Assembly (NCBI RefSeq): GCF_006715165.1
Contig: NZ_VFMS01000001.1
Location: 3,286,001 to 3,350,000, forward strand
Length of the DNA stretch: 64,000 bases
Direction: 5' to 3'
Source: Arthrobacter sp. SLBN-122
GTDB lineage: Bacteria; Actinomycetota; Actinomycetes; Actinomycetales; Micrococcaceae
The translations under genes were made by a program, and so were the position numbers. The notes under the pieces are model-generated. The model saw only the letters and a program-made list of their open reading frames with translations, was not told the origin of the DNA and did not search any database. This document shows positions 1 through 9,042 of the stretch, one piece after another (position 1 is the stretch's first letter; each line of letters begins with the position of its first letter).

Positions 1-220
1 TGGCCAGCTCGCCGTCGAGCACGCCCAGTTCTGCGTTGGCCTGGGCAGCAGCCTTCTTGACCCGGGCCAGCGCCTCGATGTGGGTGCGCTCAAGGGTCTT
101 GCCGGAAATGGGGAAGTTCTCCACTGCCCGCTGCGTCTGCGCGCGGTACAGTGCGTTCACGGGGACGCGGACTTCGCCCATCGTGTCATGTTCAATGCGG
201 AACTCTTCAGTGGAAGTCAT
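1..220 (-). CDS. fumC: Class II fumarate hydratase, N-terminal part (cut by window edge)
   Basis: The first 73 codons of a minus-strand gene that continues beyond base 1. The product begins [20 protein letters not shown] and continues through [18 protein letters not shown], the N-terminal signature of class II fumarases. These cytosolic homotetramers hydrate fumarate to L-malate in the TCA cycle. The catalytic loops lie in the missing part, so activity cannot be judged here. The ATG is preceded by a TAAGCT -10 box ending 6 nt upstream and there is no Shine-Dalgarno sequence, so the mRNA is probably leaderless. The carbonic anhydrase gene lies upstream on the same strand, 97 bp away. Confidence 0.93.
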   Translation of the reverse strand, partial: MTSTEEFRIEHDTMGEVRVPVNALYRAQTQRAVENFPISGKTLERTHIEALARVKKAAAQANAELGVLDGELA

Positions 221-226
221 GGGGCT

Positions 227-232
227 AGCTTA
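227..232 (-). promoter_or_regulatory. Leaderless -10 box for fumC
   Basis: TAAGCT on the minus strand, followed by 6 nt and then the fumC ATG. This spacing puts the transcription start on or next to the start codon. Confidence 0.5.
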
Positions 233-317
233 GGGCGATCCGGTGCCCCATCGAAAACCGTTAAGGAAGCATTGCCGGCGGCCCGCTGGACCACCGGCAC
301 GTGGCTCCCGGCGCCCG

Positions 318-932
318 CTAAAGCTCGCCGATTCCGGAAACAAGGTCGGCGCGGCCCTCTGCCAGCCGGTAGGAAAGGCCAACGACGGCGGTGCGGCCGC
401 CTTCGATTGCGTCGGAAATCACACGCGAGCTGTCCACAAGGCGCTGCGCCGTCTGCTTGACGTGCTCCACCACCATGTCGTTGACCTCCGGCTGTTCATT
501 CCGCAGGGACGTCAGCACGGAGGGCGTGATGCGCTCCACGAGGTCGCGAATGAAGCCCGCCGGCATCTCGCCGGTCTCCACGGCGTCCCTGGTGGCGGTG
601 ACGGCGCCGCAGCTGTCGTGCCCAAGAATGACAATCAGCGGCACGTTCAGCACGCCGACGCTGTACTCGAGGGAACCCAGGACGGCGTCGTCGATGACCT
701 GTCCGGCGGTGCGGACCACGAAAACGTCGCCCAGGCCGACGTCAAAAATGATTTCCGCCGCGAGCCGCGAATCAGAGCAGCCGAAGATCACCGCGAAGGG
801 ATTCTGCGTCTCCACGAGCGATGACCGTCGCGAAGCATTCTGGTTCGGATGGGAGGACTCGCCGTTTACGAAACGTTCGTTGCCTTCGCGCAGGCGGCGC
901 CAGGCCAGTGCAGGGGTCAGGTTAGTCGTCAC
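318..932 (-). CDS. Beta-class carbonic anhydrase
   Basis: A 204-residue beta-carbonic anhydrase, which interconverts CO2 and bicarbonate. The zinc site is visible: Cys52-Ser-Asp54-Ser-Arg56 (CSDSR) and His105-Asp-Ser-Cys108 (GHDSCG), the two Cys, one His and the Asp/Arg dyad of the family. The length fits a single-domain enzyme. The start is GTG at 932. A TAAGGT hexamer ends 6 nt upstream with no Shine-Dalgarno sequence, so the gene could be transcribed leaderless. That hexamer also contains the TAA stop of the upstream DUF4245 gene, so the two genes are 9 bp apart and might also be co-transcribed. Likely roles are supplying bicarbonate to carboxylases and pH balance (family knowledge). Confidence 0.93.
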   Translation of the reverse strand: MTTNLTPALAWRRLREGNERFVNGESSHPNQNASRRSSLVETQNPFAVIFGCSDSRLAAEIIFDVGLGDVFVVRTAGQVIDDAVLGSLEYSVGVLNVPLIVILGHDSCGAVTATRDAVETGEMPAGFIRDLVERITPSVLTSLRNEQPEVNDMVVEHVKQTAQRLVDSSRVISDAIEGGRTAVVGLSYRLAEGRADLVSGIGEL

Positions 933-938
933 GGCCCC

Positions 939-944
939 ACCTTA
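939..944 (-). promoter_or_regulatory. Leaderless -10 box for carbonic anhydrase
   Basis: TAAGGT on the minus strand, 6 nt before the GTG start. Its first three bases are the stop codon of the DUF4245 gene. Confidence 0.5.
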
Positions 945-1622
945 CGGCGTGGGGGCCGCCGAGGGTGAAACTGTGACGGCGGGGCTGCTCTCAAGGGAGG
1001 TGACGACGGCGGCGGCGAGTGTTGCGAATTCGTCCAGTTGCGCCGCGCCGGACAGGATGACGGTGCTGCCCCGGTAGTTCAGCACCATCGATTTCTCACC
1101 CTTGCCGGTGTCGCGAAGTTCCCATTCCTGGCCGCCGGCATTCCGCGATCCGGTGACGGGGGCGTTTTTGGTCTGCTGGAGGAGCCAGGTGGGGTTGGGG
1201 TTCCTGGTCTGCACCAAACCGATGAAGGATGTTTTGGGGGTCAGGTAGCCGACCTCCCAAGTAGGTACGCCACTGCCGGTGCCGGCTTCCCACCGGGCGT
1301 AGTTCGCGCGGAAGGCGTTGCCGGTATCAGGGGCGACGGGTGTGAATCCTGCCACATCCGCCGCATTCCGTGCCACCGATGCAACGTCGATGTCCGGCCG
1401 GTAGCCATCGCCCTTGGGCTGGGGATTCATGAGGACAACGGGCAGGAACGCCGCAATGCTGAGCACCAGGGCAATGATCATTCCGATCACCGAGGCGTTC
1501 GCGCGTTTGGCGGCGGCCGCCGGAATCACGGGCCTAACCGCGGCGTCCGCACTGCTGCCGGCAGGGCCGGAACGTGCCTCGGGCTGTTCCTGGCCGGAGC
1601 TGGGACTGGTGGCTTCCTGCAT
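942..1622 (-). CDS. DUF4245 domain protein, single-pass membrane anchored
   Basis: A 226-residue protein. It has a polar Ala/Ser/Pro-rich N-terminal tail, one hydrophobic segment (about residues 44-64, ASVIGMIIALVLSIAAFLPV) and an extracytoplasmic domain matching my recollection of DUF4245. That family is widespread in actinobacteria and has no known function. Start chosen at ATG 1622, with GAGGGG 8 nt upstream. An in-frame GTG lies 9 nt further up. The open frame extends to 1874, but that would overlap the divergent glpX start region. It may be cotranscribed with the carbonic anhydrase. Homologues often lie next to glpX in actinobacteria (remembered context), which is the case here in divergent orientation. 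Confidence 0.75.
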   Translation of the reverse strand: MQEATSPSSGQEQPEARSGPAGSSADAAVRPVIPAAAAKRANASVIGMIIALVLSIAAFLPVVLMNPQPKGDGYRPDIDVASVARNAADVAGFTPVAPDTGNAFRANYARWEAGTGSGVPTWEVGYLTPKTSFIGLVQTRNPNPTWLLQQTKNAPVTGSRNAGGQEWELRDTGKGEKSMVLNYRGSTVILSGAAQLDEFATLAAAVVTSLESSPAVTVSPSAAPTP

Positions 1623-1751
1623 GTCATTCACCCCTCTATAGTCGCCCATCCCGGAGCCGCACTTCCATTCGGCCAGGCCTGGAGCACGGCGGAAGCCGCA
1701 GCGCACATTGCGTGGTTGCGTCATGGGCCGCCCGCGGAGCGGTGCCGCGAC

Positions 1752-1757
1752 TATGAT
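1752..1757 (+). promoter_or_regulatory. Putative -10 box for glpX
   Basis: TATGAT, giving a predicted 5' leader of about 68 nt before the GTG at 1832. I did not find a convincing -35 element. Confidence 0.35.
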
Positions 1758-1831
1758 CGATAGCAGAGGAATCACCGTCCTGCTGCACCGGCGGGCGGGT
1801 TCAATGATCGCCACTCGAAGAAGAGGTTCAC

Positions 1832-2869
1832 GTGTCACCAGCGTCCATGACCCAGAAGTACTCCACGATTTCACCGTCCCTTGCGGTGGGCCACGACGAG
1901 CCGGACCGCAACCTCGCCCTTGAGCTTGTCCGCGTCACCGAGGCCGCGGCCATCGCCGGCGGCCACTGGGTGGGCTTTGGCGACAAGAACACCGCCGACG
2001 GCGCAGCGGTCGACGCCATGCGCTCCTTCCTGCAGACCGTCCACTTCAACGGTGTCGTGGTGATCGGCGAGGGCGAAAAGGACGAAGCCCCCATGCTGTT
2101 CAACGGTGAGCGCGTTGGCGACGGCACCGGCCCCGAATGCGACGTGGCCGTTGACCCCATCGACGGTACCCGCCTGACCGCCCTCGGCATCAACAACGCC
2201 CTGGCTGTCCTGGCCGTTGCCGAACGTGGCTCCATGTTCGATCCCTCCGCTGTGTTCTACATGGAAAAGCTCGTCACCGGCCCCGAGGCCGCTGACATGG
2301 TGGACCTGCGCCTGCCGGTCAAGCAGAACCTGCACCTGATCGCCAAGGCCAAGGGCGTGAAGGTCAACCAGCTCAACGTGATGATCCTTGACCGCGACCG
2401 CCACAAGCCGCTGGTGGAGGAAATCCGCGAAGCCGGTGCGCGCACCAAGTTCATCATGGACGGCGACGTTGCCGGCGCCATCGCCGCTGCCCGCTCCGGC
2501 ACCGGCGTGGATGCGCTGATGGGCATCGGCGGCACCCCCGAGGGCATCGTGGCCGCCTGCGCCATTAAGTCCCTGGGCGGCGTGATCCAGGGCCGCCTCT
2601 GGCCCACCAGCGATGAGGAAAAGCAGAAGGCCATCGACGCCGGCCACGACCTCGACCGCGTGCTTTCCACCAATGACCTGGTCTCCAGCGACAACTGCTA
2701 CTTCGCCGCCACCGGCATTACGGACGGCGACTTGCTCAAGGGCGTCCGCTACTCCAAGGACAAGGTCCTCACCCAGTCGATCGTCATGCGCTCCAAGTCC
2801 GGCACCATCCGTTTCGTCGACGGCGAGCACCGCGCCGACAAGTGGGAAGGTTACGCCCGCAAGAGCTGA
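1832..2869 (+). CDS. glpX: Class II fructose-1,6-bisphosphatase
   Basis: A 345-residue GlpX-type FBPase that removes the 1-phosphate of fructose-1,6-bisphosphate in gluconeogenesis. The metal and phosphate motifs are present: GEGEKDEAP at residues 79-87 and VDPIDGT at 107-113. They are followed by the long C-terminal part ending in GEHRADKWEGYA. In most actinobacteria this is the main FBPase (family knowledge). The start is GTG at 1832 behind AAGAGG. An ATG five codons later is the alternative. A GC hairpin with a short T run follows the stop. Confidence 0.96.
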   Translation: MSPASMTQKYSTISPSLAVGHDEPDRNLALELVRVTEAAAIAGGHWVGFGDKNTADGAAVDAMRSFLQTVHFNGVVVIGEGEKDEAPMLFNGERVGDGTGPECDVAVDPIDGTRLTALGINNALAVLAVAERGSMFDPSAVFYMEKLVTGPEAADMVDLRLPVKQNLHLIAKAKGVKVNQLNVMILDRDRHKPLVEEIREAGARTKFIMDGDVAGAIAAARSGTGVDALMGIGGTPEGIVAACAIKSLGGVIQGRLWPTSDEEKQKAIDAGHDLDRVLSTNDLVSSDNCYFAATGITDGDLLKGVRYSKDKVLTQSIVMRSKSGTIRFVDGEHRADKWEGYARKS

Positions 2870-2893
2870 TCCACAGCCATTGCAGGATGTCAG

Positions 2894-2925
2894 GCCCCGG
2901 GGCGCCGCGTGCGCACCGGGGCTTT
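2894..2925 (+). terminator. Intrinsic terminator after glpX
   Basis: GCCCCGG (2894-2900) pairs with CCGGGGC (2916-2922) and is followed by TTT. The U-tract is short, but the hairpin sits directly downstream of glpX. Confidence 0.6.
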
Positions 2926-2943
2926 GCCGTTAACGCCTTGGTA

Positions 2944-2949
2944 TAGGGT
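2944..2949 (+). promoter_or_regulatory. Leaderless -10 box for femX
   Basis: TAGGGT with 7 nt between it and the ATG at 2957. No Shine-Dalgarno sequence is present. Confidence 0.55.
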
Positions 2950-2956
2950 TTAAGCC

Positions 2957-4012
2957 ATGATTCCTGCTGTTGTGCCCTGTACTGACCGCGCCCTTTGGGA
3001 CGAAAATGTCGACCAGTTCCAGGGGCATCCGCAACAGCTGTGGGGCTGGGGCGAGACCAAGGCCATGCACGGCTGGTCCGTGGACAGGGTTCTGGTCAAG
3101 GCCGGGGAAGAAACCATCGGCGCCGCCCAGCTGCTGGTCCGCCGGCTGCCCCTTCCCTTCCGGGCGCTGGTCTACATTCCGCGCGGGCCCATGTGCTCCG
3201 CGGAGAACGCACAGGTGGTCCTCAACCGGCTGGCCGAGCACGCCGCCCTCCGCCACAGGGGAGTGGCCCTCAGCATCGAGCCCGACTGGGACAAGGACTC
3301 CGCCTTCGCCGGTGCCGTCGCGGCCGCAGGCTTCCGCGAGTCGGCCAACACCGTCCTTATCCCGCGCACACTCATCCTGGACCTCACCCGGTCCGACGAC
3401 GAGCTGATGGCGGAGATGTCCAAGTCCACGCGGGCGAACATCCGCAAGGCCATGCGCAGCGACGTTGAATTCCGCAAGGTCAAAAACGACTCCGAGCTCG
3501 AACAGGTCCTGGCCATCTACCACGACACCGCGGCGCGGGCCGGTTTCGGCATCCACGAGGACCAGTACTACCGCGACATCTTCAAGAACCTCGGCGACGC
3601 CTCGCCGATCATTGCCGCGTTCGACGGCGAGCAGATGCTCGCCTTCACCTGGCTGTCCCGCAGCGGCGCCACCGCGTTCGAACTCTACGGCGGAGTGTCC
3701 GCCGAAGGCCAGAAGCAGCGCGTGAACTACGGCGTGAAGTGGGCAGCCCTGCAGTCAATGCGCGAGGACGGCTGCAGCCGGTATGACTTCAACGGCCTGC
3801 TCAACGACGGCATTTCCGACTTCAAAAAGCAGTTCGCCAAACACGAAAACATGCTGCTGGGCACCTGGGACAAGCCGCTGTCGCCGTTCTACCCCGCCTA
3901 CTCCACCGCGATGCCGCTGGCCCGGAAGGGACTCCAGCAGGGGCGGCAGCTGCTGAAGACCGCGGCCGGGCGGGTTCTGCCGCTGGTCCGGAAGCTGCGC
4001 CCCGGCAGCTGA
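2957..4012 (+). CDS. FemX/FemABX-type peptidoglycan interpeptide-bridge aminoacyltransferase
   Basis: A 351-residue member of the FemAB family: two GNAT-like folds that transfer an amino acid from aminoacyl-tRNA to the stem peptide of lipid II. Typical stretches include QLWGWGETKAMHGW near residues 27-40, the segment SKSTRANIRKAMRSDVEFRK, and FNGLLNDGISDFKKQFAK near the end. Arthrobacter-type walls have interpeptide bridges, so a bridge-forming role fits, but the amino acid added cannot be read from the sequence. There is no signal peptide, as expected for a cytoplasmic enzyme. It lies alone between two terminators. The ATG is preceded by a leaderless-type -10 box. Confidence 0.88.
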   Translation: MIPAVVPCTDRALWDENVDQFQGHPQQLWGWGETKAMHGWSVDRVLVKAGEETIGAAQLLVRRLPLPFRALVYIPRGPMCSAENAQVVLNRLAEHAALRHRGVALSIEPDWDKDSAFAGAVAAAGFRESANTVLIPRTLILDLTRSDDELMAEMSKSTRANIRKAMRSDVEFRKVKNDSELEQVLAIYHDTAARAGFGIHEDQYYRDIFKNLGDASPIIAAFDGEQMLAFTWLSRSGATAFELYGGVSAEGQKQRVNYGVKWAALQSMREDGCSRYDFNGLLNDGISDFKKQFAKHENMLLGTWDKPLSPFYPAYSTAMPLARKGLQQGRQLLKTAAGRVLPLVRKLRPGS

Positions 4013-4026
4013 CTGCGCCAAAACAT

Positions 4027-4069
4027 AAGGGCGACGGCCGCACCCTGGTGGGTGCCGCCGTCGCCCTTT
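4027..4069. terminator. Bidirectional terminator between femX and manA
   Basis: AAGGGCGACGGC (4027-4038) pairs perfectly with GCCGTCGCCCTT (4057-4068). An inner GCACCC/GGGTGC pair (4040-4045/4050-4055) extends the stem. It lies between convergent genes and could act on both. Confidence 0.75.
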
Positions 4070-4087
4070 GGTGTTGCTGCCGGGCGG

Positions 4088-5332
4088 CTAAATGCCGGTG
4101 GTCACGGCGAAGGCCAGGGCCGTCCCCTCACTGCCTGCCGCGCGATGGACGTTGATCGGTGCTTCCGCAGCGGCGACGAATGCGCTGCCGCCCCGCGACA
4201 GCTCCAGGTCTCCCTTGGGGGAGTCCAGGTACACGTCGCCCGCCACCACGATGACCACGGCCGGTCCGGCCTGCGCCAGCGGAACGGGGCCGGCGTCCGG
4301 CCCCAGCTCGATGCGCTGCAGCTGGAACTCCCGGAACGGCGGACGGAAGATTTCCTGGTCCATCACCGTCTTTTCGGCAGCCAGCATCGGTACAGCCACG
4401 GGATGGAAGTCGATGGTGCGCAGGAGTTCGGGCACATCCACGTGCTTGGGCGTCAGGCCGCCGCGGAGGACGTTGTCTGAGGAGGCCATGACCTCCACGC
4501 CCAGCCCGTGCAGGTAGGCATGCACGTTCCCGGCCGGAAGATAGACCGCCTCGCCCGGCCTCAGAGAGATCCTGTTCAGCAGCAGCGAGATCAGGACACC
4601 CGGATCGCCGGGGTACTTTTCGTTGAGGCTGATGACGGTGCCCAGCTCGGCCTGGTACGGCTCAAGCGGAGTTTCGGACACCAGGGCCGCCACCACCAAG
4701 GCAGTTTCCTCTGCCACGCCCTGGCCGCCCTTGATCAGCCGTTCGAAGGCCCGCCGGAGCCCCGCGCCCTCATCCGGGGCATAGAGGTCTTCGAGAAGCG
4801 CCTGAAGCAGCTGCGGCGTCTGTCCGGCGCCAGGGAAGGCAGCCGCAATGTGCTGCAGGATCTTCCGGGTTTCCGCTGCCGGGCGGAACCCGCACAGTGC
4901 CTCGAACGGCGTGAGCGCGAAGATCATCTCCGGCTTGTGGTTGTCATCCTTGTAGTTCCGGTTCGGGGCGTGGGGATCGATTCCCGCTTCGTTTTCCCGT
5001 GCGAATCCCTCCCGCGCCTGCTCCAGGCTCGGGTGGACCTGGAGGGAGAGCGGCTGCGCGGCTGCAAGGATCTTGGCCAGGAACGGCAGCCGGGGGCCAA
5101 AGGCCCTGACGGACTCCGCGCCGAGGAAATGCTCCGGGTCGGAGGAGATCAGGGCATCCAGCGGGCTCCGGGACCCGTCACCGGGCACGTGCGCCACCGA
5201 CGGAGAATCCGGGTGCGCCCCAATCCACAGTTCCGCCTCCGGGCGCCCCGATTCGGGACGGCCCAGCAGCGAGGCGATGGCCGTCGTCGAACCCCAGGCG
5301 TAGTCCCGGAGGACGTTCTCAATCTCGTACAA
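4088..5332 (-). CDS. manA: Mannose-6-phosphate isomerase, class I
   Basis: A 414-residue type I phosphomannose isomerase, a zinc cupin enzyme that converts fructose-6-P to mannose-6-P and so feeds mannosylated glycolipids and glycoproteins. Zinc-binding residues are visible as Gln98 and His100 (LSLQVHPS) and Glu135 (HKPEMIFAL), with a further His in YLPAGNVHAYL. The start appears to be TTG at 5332, with AAGGAA about 11 nt upstream. No ATG is available in frame nearby. It is the last gene of a minus-strand run purK-purE-LCP-manA. The protein O-mannosyltransferase at 25,710 is a plausible consumer of the downstream activated mannose. Confidence 0.94.
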   Translation of the reverse strand: MYEIENVLRDYAWGSTTAIASLLGRPESGRPEAELWIGAHPDSPSVAHVPGDGSRSPLDALISSDPEHFLGAESVRAFGPRLPFLAKILAAAQPLSLQVHPSLEQAREGFARENEAGIDPHAPNRNYKDDNHKPEMIFALTPFEALCGFRPAAETRKILQHIAAAFPGAGQTPQLLQALLEDLYAPDEGAGLRRAFERLIKGGQGVAEETALVVAALVSETPLEPYQAELGTVISLNEKYPGDPGVLISLLLNRISLRPGEAVYLPAGNVHAYLHGLGVEVMASSDNVLRGGLTPKHVDVPELLRTIDFHPVAVPMLAAEKTVMDQEIFRPPFREFQLQRIELGPDAGPVPLAQAGPAVVIVVAGDVYLDSPKGDLELSRGGSAFVAAAEAPINVHRAAGSEGTALAFAVTTGI

Positions 5333-5431
5333 ACCGTGTTCCGTTCCTTATGCATGGGCACCCCTATGGGCGGGTACCGAATGGCGGGCACTGATGGATG
5401 GGCGCCGGAAGCGGGCCCCATGGGATGGCTG

Positions 5432-7081
5432 CTACAGCGGGGCGCACTGTCCGTTGGTGGCCACGAGCTGGCGGATGGCTTCTTCGTCTCCCTCGAGCTT
5501 CAGCTGGGTCAGCATCTCCTCGGTGATCGGCTCGCCGTCAGGAGTGGTGGTGACGGGCGTGAAGTCCGACGGCGAGGGCTGCTGGACAGCGTTGCCGGCG
5601 GCTGGCAGGGTGGCGGGGACAGGCCCTGCCGCCTGGAGATGTCCGGCACCTGCCTGCGGAACTGCCATCCCGTCGTCGGGAATCCCGGCCGACTGCGCTC
5701 CCTTGGCGGATGCCGATGCCAGCAGCTGGTCCACCCGCTCGTGGATCTGGTCGAAGTCAGGGTTGGTGGAGAACGACGGATCGAAGTCCGGCGGTCCGAT
5801 GGTGAGCCGCTTGACGTCCTTGCCCCTCGCTTTGATGGCGAGGTCCAGGAAACTGCCCAGCTGGGCGGAGGAGATGTTGGACTCCACCACCTTGGTTCCG
5901 GCACCGGCAATGTCCTCGAACTTGGACAGCAAGGTGGCTGGATCCAGCTGCTTCAGCATCGCCTGCTGCACGCACTGCTGGCGCTGGATGCGGGAATAGT
6001 CGTCCACATACTCGCGGGACCGCCCGTACCAGAGCGCCTGGGCGCCGTTGAGCGTCTGGTCTCCGGCGGGGATCCAGCCCAGGGGCATGCCGTGGGTCTT
6101 GGTGGCCTCGTCGAAATAGCCGCTCATGGGAACCCAGCCGCCGGCCTTGATCCGGATGCCGCCCATGGCATCGATGAGCGTTGAGAAGCCCTCCATGTCA
6201 ACCAGGACATAGGCCTGGATCTGCATGCCCAGCGTGCCGGACACCGCCTCCATGGTCGCTTGGGCGCCGGGGTCTGCCACGCCGGGGTAGAGGTCGGTGT
6301 GCTCGTTGGTGACCTCAGTGTTGATGGCATTGATCAGGCATTCATCGCCGCAGTTGTAGCCGTCAGGGTAGATGGCACGCATGGGTGAACCTTCGCTGAA
6401 ATGCGCGTTCTGGAAGTTCCTGGGAACGGAAATGATCGCGGTCTGGCCGGTTTCGGCGTCAACGCTCAGGATGGAGAGGCTGTCCGGGCGGCGTCCGGTA
6501 CGGTCATCGCCGGCGTCGCCGCCCATCATGAGGAAGTTGTAGCGTCCGTCCACCGGCTTTATGGCCGGGCCGGAGGAGAAGATGTTGCCGATGGCGTTCC
6601 GGCCCACGTTCAGCAGGTAGGCTGCGTAGCCCACGGAACCGCTGCCCACCACCAACGCGAGCACCAGGGCGATGCCGACGGCGGGGCGCGCCTTCGGTGC
6701 CAGCAGGACAGGACGGATGAGCCGGAGGGTATTAAGGAAGAGGAAGGCCCAGCCCAGTGCCAGCGCCGCCAGCAGGACCACGAGCACCAGCGACGTAACG
6801 GGGTTGGTGACGATGTTGATGACCAGGCTCCGGTTGAGCAGCAGCAGGGCCACTGTCAGCAACAGGAGCGCCCATACGCACAGGGTGATGCGCAGGGCAG
6901 TGCGCCCCAGCTTCCGGTCGCCCGCGACGAGCTGCGCACTGCCCGGTACCAGGAGCGTCAGCAGGACCAGTACGAACGCACGCTTGGTGCGGACCTCGGA
7001 GGAGGCACTGACCGGATAGCGCACCGGATCTGTCATGGCGGCGCCGGAGCCGGTGTTGATTACGCTGCTGCTGCTGGCCAT
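5432..7081 (-). CDS. LCP (LytR-CpsA-Psr) family ligase with a multi-pass N-terminus
   Basis: A 549-residue LCP protein. This family transfers undecaprenyl-linked glycopolymers such as teichoic acid or arabinogalactan onto peptidoglycan outside the membrane. The LCP core follows residue 190 or so, with FLMMGGDAGDDRTGRRPDSL and SVPRNFQN, then GGIRIKAGGWVPM and YGRSREYVDDYSRIQRQQ, which hold the phosphate-binding Arg/Asp residues. The N-terminus has about four hydrophobic segments instead of the usual single anchor. The C-terminus is Pro/Ala-rich followed by a short acidic tail. It starts 10 bp after purE, so the two are probably cotranscribed. Confidence 0.9.
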   Translation of the reverse strand: MASSSSVINTGSGAAMTDPVRYPVSASSEVRTKRAFVLVLLTLLVPGSAQLVAGDRKLGRTALRITLCVWALLLLTVALLLLNRSLVINIVTNPVTSLVLVVLLAALALGWAFLFLNTLRLIRPVLLAPKARPAVGIALVLALVVGSGSVGYAAYLLNVGRNAIGNIFSSGPAIKPVDGRYNFLMMGGDAGDDRTGRRPDSLSILSVDAETGQTAIISVPRNFQNAHFSEGSPMRAIYPDGYNCGDECLINAINTEVTNEHTDLYPGVADPGAQATMEAVSGTLGMQIQAYVLVDMEGFSTLIDAMGGIRIKAGGWVPMSGYFDEATKTHGMPLGWIPAGDQTLNGAQALWYGRSREYVDDYSRIQRQQCVQQAMLKQLDPATLLSKFEDIAGAGTKVVESNISSAQLGSFLDLAIKARGKDVKRLTIGPPDFDPSFSTNPDFDQIHERVDQLLASASAKGAQSAGIPDDGMAVPQAGAGHLQAAGPVPATLPAAGNAVQQPSPSDFTPVTTTPDGEPITEEMLTQLKLEGDEEAIRQLVATNGQCAPL

Positions 7082-7091
7082 GCCCGCCGCC

Positions 7092-7676
7092 CTAACGGCT
7101 GCCCCGAAGGGCGCTGGAACCGCCGGGGAAGACTTCGCTGACTTTTTGCCGCAGGCTTGCGCCTTTCCGGGAAGCCACCGCGTTGAGGTCGGCGGCGAAG
7201 TCCAGGAGGTCCGCGCGCAGCGACGACGCCAGCTCGTCGGTGCCGGAGGCCAGCATCCGTACGGCCAGGAGCCCGGCGTTCCGCGCTCCTGCGATGGATA
7301 CGGTGGCTACCGGTACGCCGGCCGGCATCTGGACGATGGACAGCAGGGAGTCCATCCCGTCAAGGGTCTTCAGGGGAACGGGAACCCCGATGACGGGCAG
7401 CGGCGTGACGCTGGCGAGCATGCCGGGCAGGTGCGCCGCACCGCCGGCGCCGGCGATGATTACCCGCAGGCCGCGTTCGTGGGCGGTCTGGCCGTAGCGG
7501 ATCATCTCCGTGGGCATCCGGTGGGCTGAGACGACGTCGGCTTCAAAGGGGATGCCGAACTCAGCCAGGGCGTCTGCCGCAGCCTCCATGACGGGCCAGT
7601 CCGAGTCGGAGCCCATGACCAGGCCAACCAAGGGACTGGCACCGGAATCGGCGGCTGTGGTTGCTTCGGCGCTCAT
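7092..7676 (-). CDS. purE: N5-carboxyaminoimidazole ribonucleotide mutase
   Basis: A 194-residue class I PurE, which moves the carboxyl group of N5-CAIR to give CAIR in de novo purine synthesis. Signature motifs are [10 protein letters not shown] near the N-terminus, DVVSAHRMP with the catalytic His, and the [11 protein letters not shown] loop. The ATG overlaps the purK stop codon (ATGA), so translation is coupled to purK. The last 15-20 residues are variable. Confidence 0.97.
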   Translation of the reverse strand: MSAEATTAADSGASPLVGLVMGSDSDWPVMEAAADALAEFGIPFEADVVSAHRMPTEMIRYGQTAHERGLRVIIAGAGGAAHLPGMLASVTPLPVIGVPVPLKTLDGMDSLLSIVQMPAGVPVATVSIAGARNAGLLAVRMLASGTDELASSLRADLLDFAADLNAVASRKGASLRQKVSEVFPGGSSALRGSR

Positions 7677-8869
7677 GCATTCTCCTCGAATATTGCGGAA
7701 GGTTCTTCGCTGCCAACCCGTCCGTCACGGATGATGCCTGCCACGGCGGTGGCCCGGCGGCGCACAGACTCGACTTCCGCCGTGGAGGTTCCCACCAGGT
7801 TGACGTGGCCGATCTTACGTCCGGGGCGCACGGATTTGCCGTAGCAGTGGACTTTGGCGGCCGGTTCGGCGGCAAGTGCCAGCGGGTAGGCGGAGTAGAG
7901 GTCCTGGTTGTCTCCGCCCAGGAAGTTCTTCATCACGGTTACGGGTGCCAGCGCATCGGTGGCACCCAAAGGCAGGTTCAGGACGGCACGAAGGTGCTGT
8001 TCGAACTGGCTGGTAATCGAGCCGTCCTGGGTCCAGTGGCCGGTGTTGTGGGGCCGCATGGCCAGTTCGTTGATCAGGAACCCGGCGCCGCTGCCCGGAG
8101 TTTCGAACAGTTCCACGGCAAGGACTCCGGTCACGTCCAGCTCGGCGGCGATGCGCAGGGCGGCGTCCTCGGCCGCGGCTGCAACCTCCAGCGGAATGTC
8201 CATTGCGGGTGCAATCACCTCGTCGCAGACACCGTCCACCTGGATGGTGTGGACCACCGGCCACGCCCGCGCCTCGCCGTCGGGCGTGCGTGCCACCAGT
8301 GCCGAAAGTTCGCGGGTGAACTCGACTTTGGCCTCAGCGAGCAGGGGACTCATGGCGGCAAACCAGTCTTCGGCTTCCGCGGCCTCCCCTGCCGAAGCCA
8401 CGATCCTCACGCCCTTGCCGTCATATCCGCCCCGCGGGGTCTTCAGTACAACCGGCCAGCCGGTTTCGTCGCCGAAACGGACCAGCGCGGCGACGTCCGC
8501 CACGGACGCCCAGGCGGGGTTGGGCAGCTCCAGGCGGTCGATGGCGGCCCTCATGACCAGCTTGTCCTGGGCATGGACCAGGGCGTCCGGTCCGGGCTGG
8601 ACGTTGACGCCGGCCTCCTGCAGGGCACGGAGATGGTCAGTCGGCACGTGCTCGTGGTCGAACGTCATCACATCCAGGCCTTTGGAAAAGTCCAGGAGCG
8701 TCTGCAGGTCCTTGTAGTCGCCCACAGGCGTTGCGGGTACGGCCGACACCGCGGAAACGTCGTCACCCTCGGCGAGGACGCGGAGTTCAAAGCCGAGTGC
8801 TGTAGCGGCAGGGGCCATCATTCGCGCGAGCTGGCCGCCGCCAACCACGCCTATCACTGGAAAAGTCAC
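7673..8869 (-). CDS. purK: N5-carboxyaminoimidazole ribonucleotide synthase
   Basis: A 398-residue ATP-grasp enzyme that joins bicarbonate to AIR with ATP, supplying the substrate of Pur[15 protein letters not shown] opens the first Rossmann-like domain. The ATP-grasp core holds [12 protein letters not shown], and [12 protein letters not shown] is the terminal active-site motif. Start chosen at GTG 8869: TAGGCT ends 7 nt upstream, the protein begins right at the conserved fold, and the longer open frame to 9034 lacks family similarity. It overlaps purE by 4 bp. Confidence 0.95.
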   Translation of the reverse strand: MTFPVIGVVGGGQLARMMAPAATALGFELRVLAEGDDVSAVSAVPATPVGDYKDLQTLLDFSKGLDVMTFDHEHVPTDHLRALQEAGVNVQPGPDALVHAQDKLVMRAAIDRLELPNPAWASVADVAALVRFGDETGWPVVLKTPRGGYDGKGVRIVASAGEAAEAEDWFAAMSPLLAEAKVEFTRELSALVARTPDGEARAWPVVHTIQVDGVCDEVIAPAMDIPLEVAAAAEDAALRIAAELDVTGVLAVELFETPGSGAGFLINELAMRPHNTGHWTQDGSITSQFEQHLRAVLNLPLGATDALAPVTVMKNFLGGDNQDLYSAYPLALAAEPAAKVHCYGKSVRPGRKIGHVNLVGTSTAEVESVRRRATAVAGIIRDGRVGSEEPSAIFEENA

Positions 8870-8876
8870 ATCTTCC

Positions 8877-8882
8877 AGCCTA
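8877..8882 (-). promoter_or_regulatory. Leaderless -10 box for the purKE operon
   Basis: TAGGCT on the minus strand, 7 nt before the purK GTG. GGAAG in the gap could also serve as a weak Shine-Dalgarno, so both modes are possible. Confidence 0.5.
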
Positions 8883-8989
8883 CCGAAGAGGCGCCCAATC
8901 CCGCTTTTACGGCCCGGCAGGGGAGGAGATTTTACGCCGTTGGGACAAACCCCGGCCGCCTGACAGCACCGGCTCAAAGCTTTGGGGGC

Positions 8990-8995
8990 TAAAAT
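8990..8995 (+). promoter_or_regulatory. Putative -10 box for the gtrA-like gene
   Basis: TAAAAT about 47 nt upstream of the ATG at 9043. There is no clear -35 element. Confidence 0.35.
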
Positions 8996-9042
8996 AGTCA
9001 TTTGGCCGAGTGGCCCACAGTTCATCACGGCCATGGAGGGTC

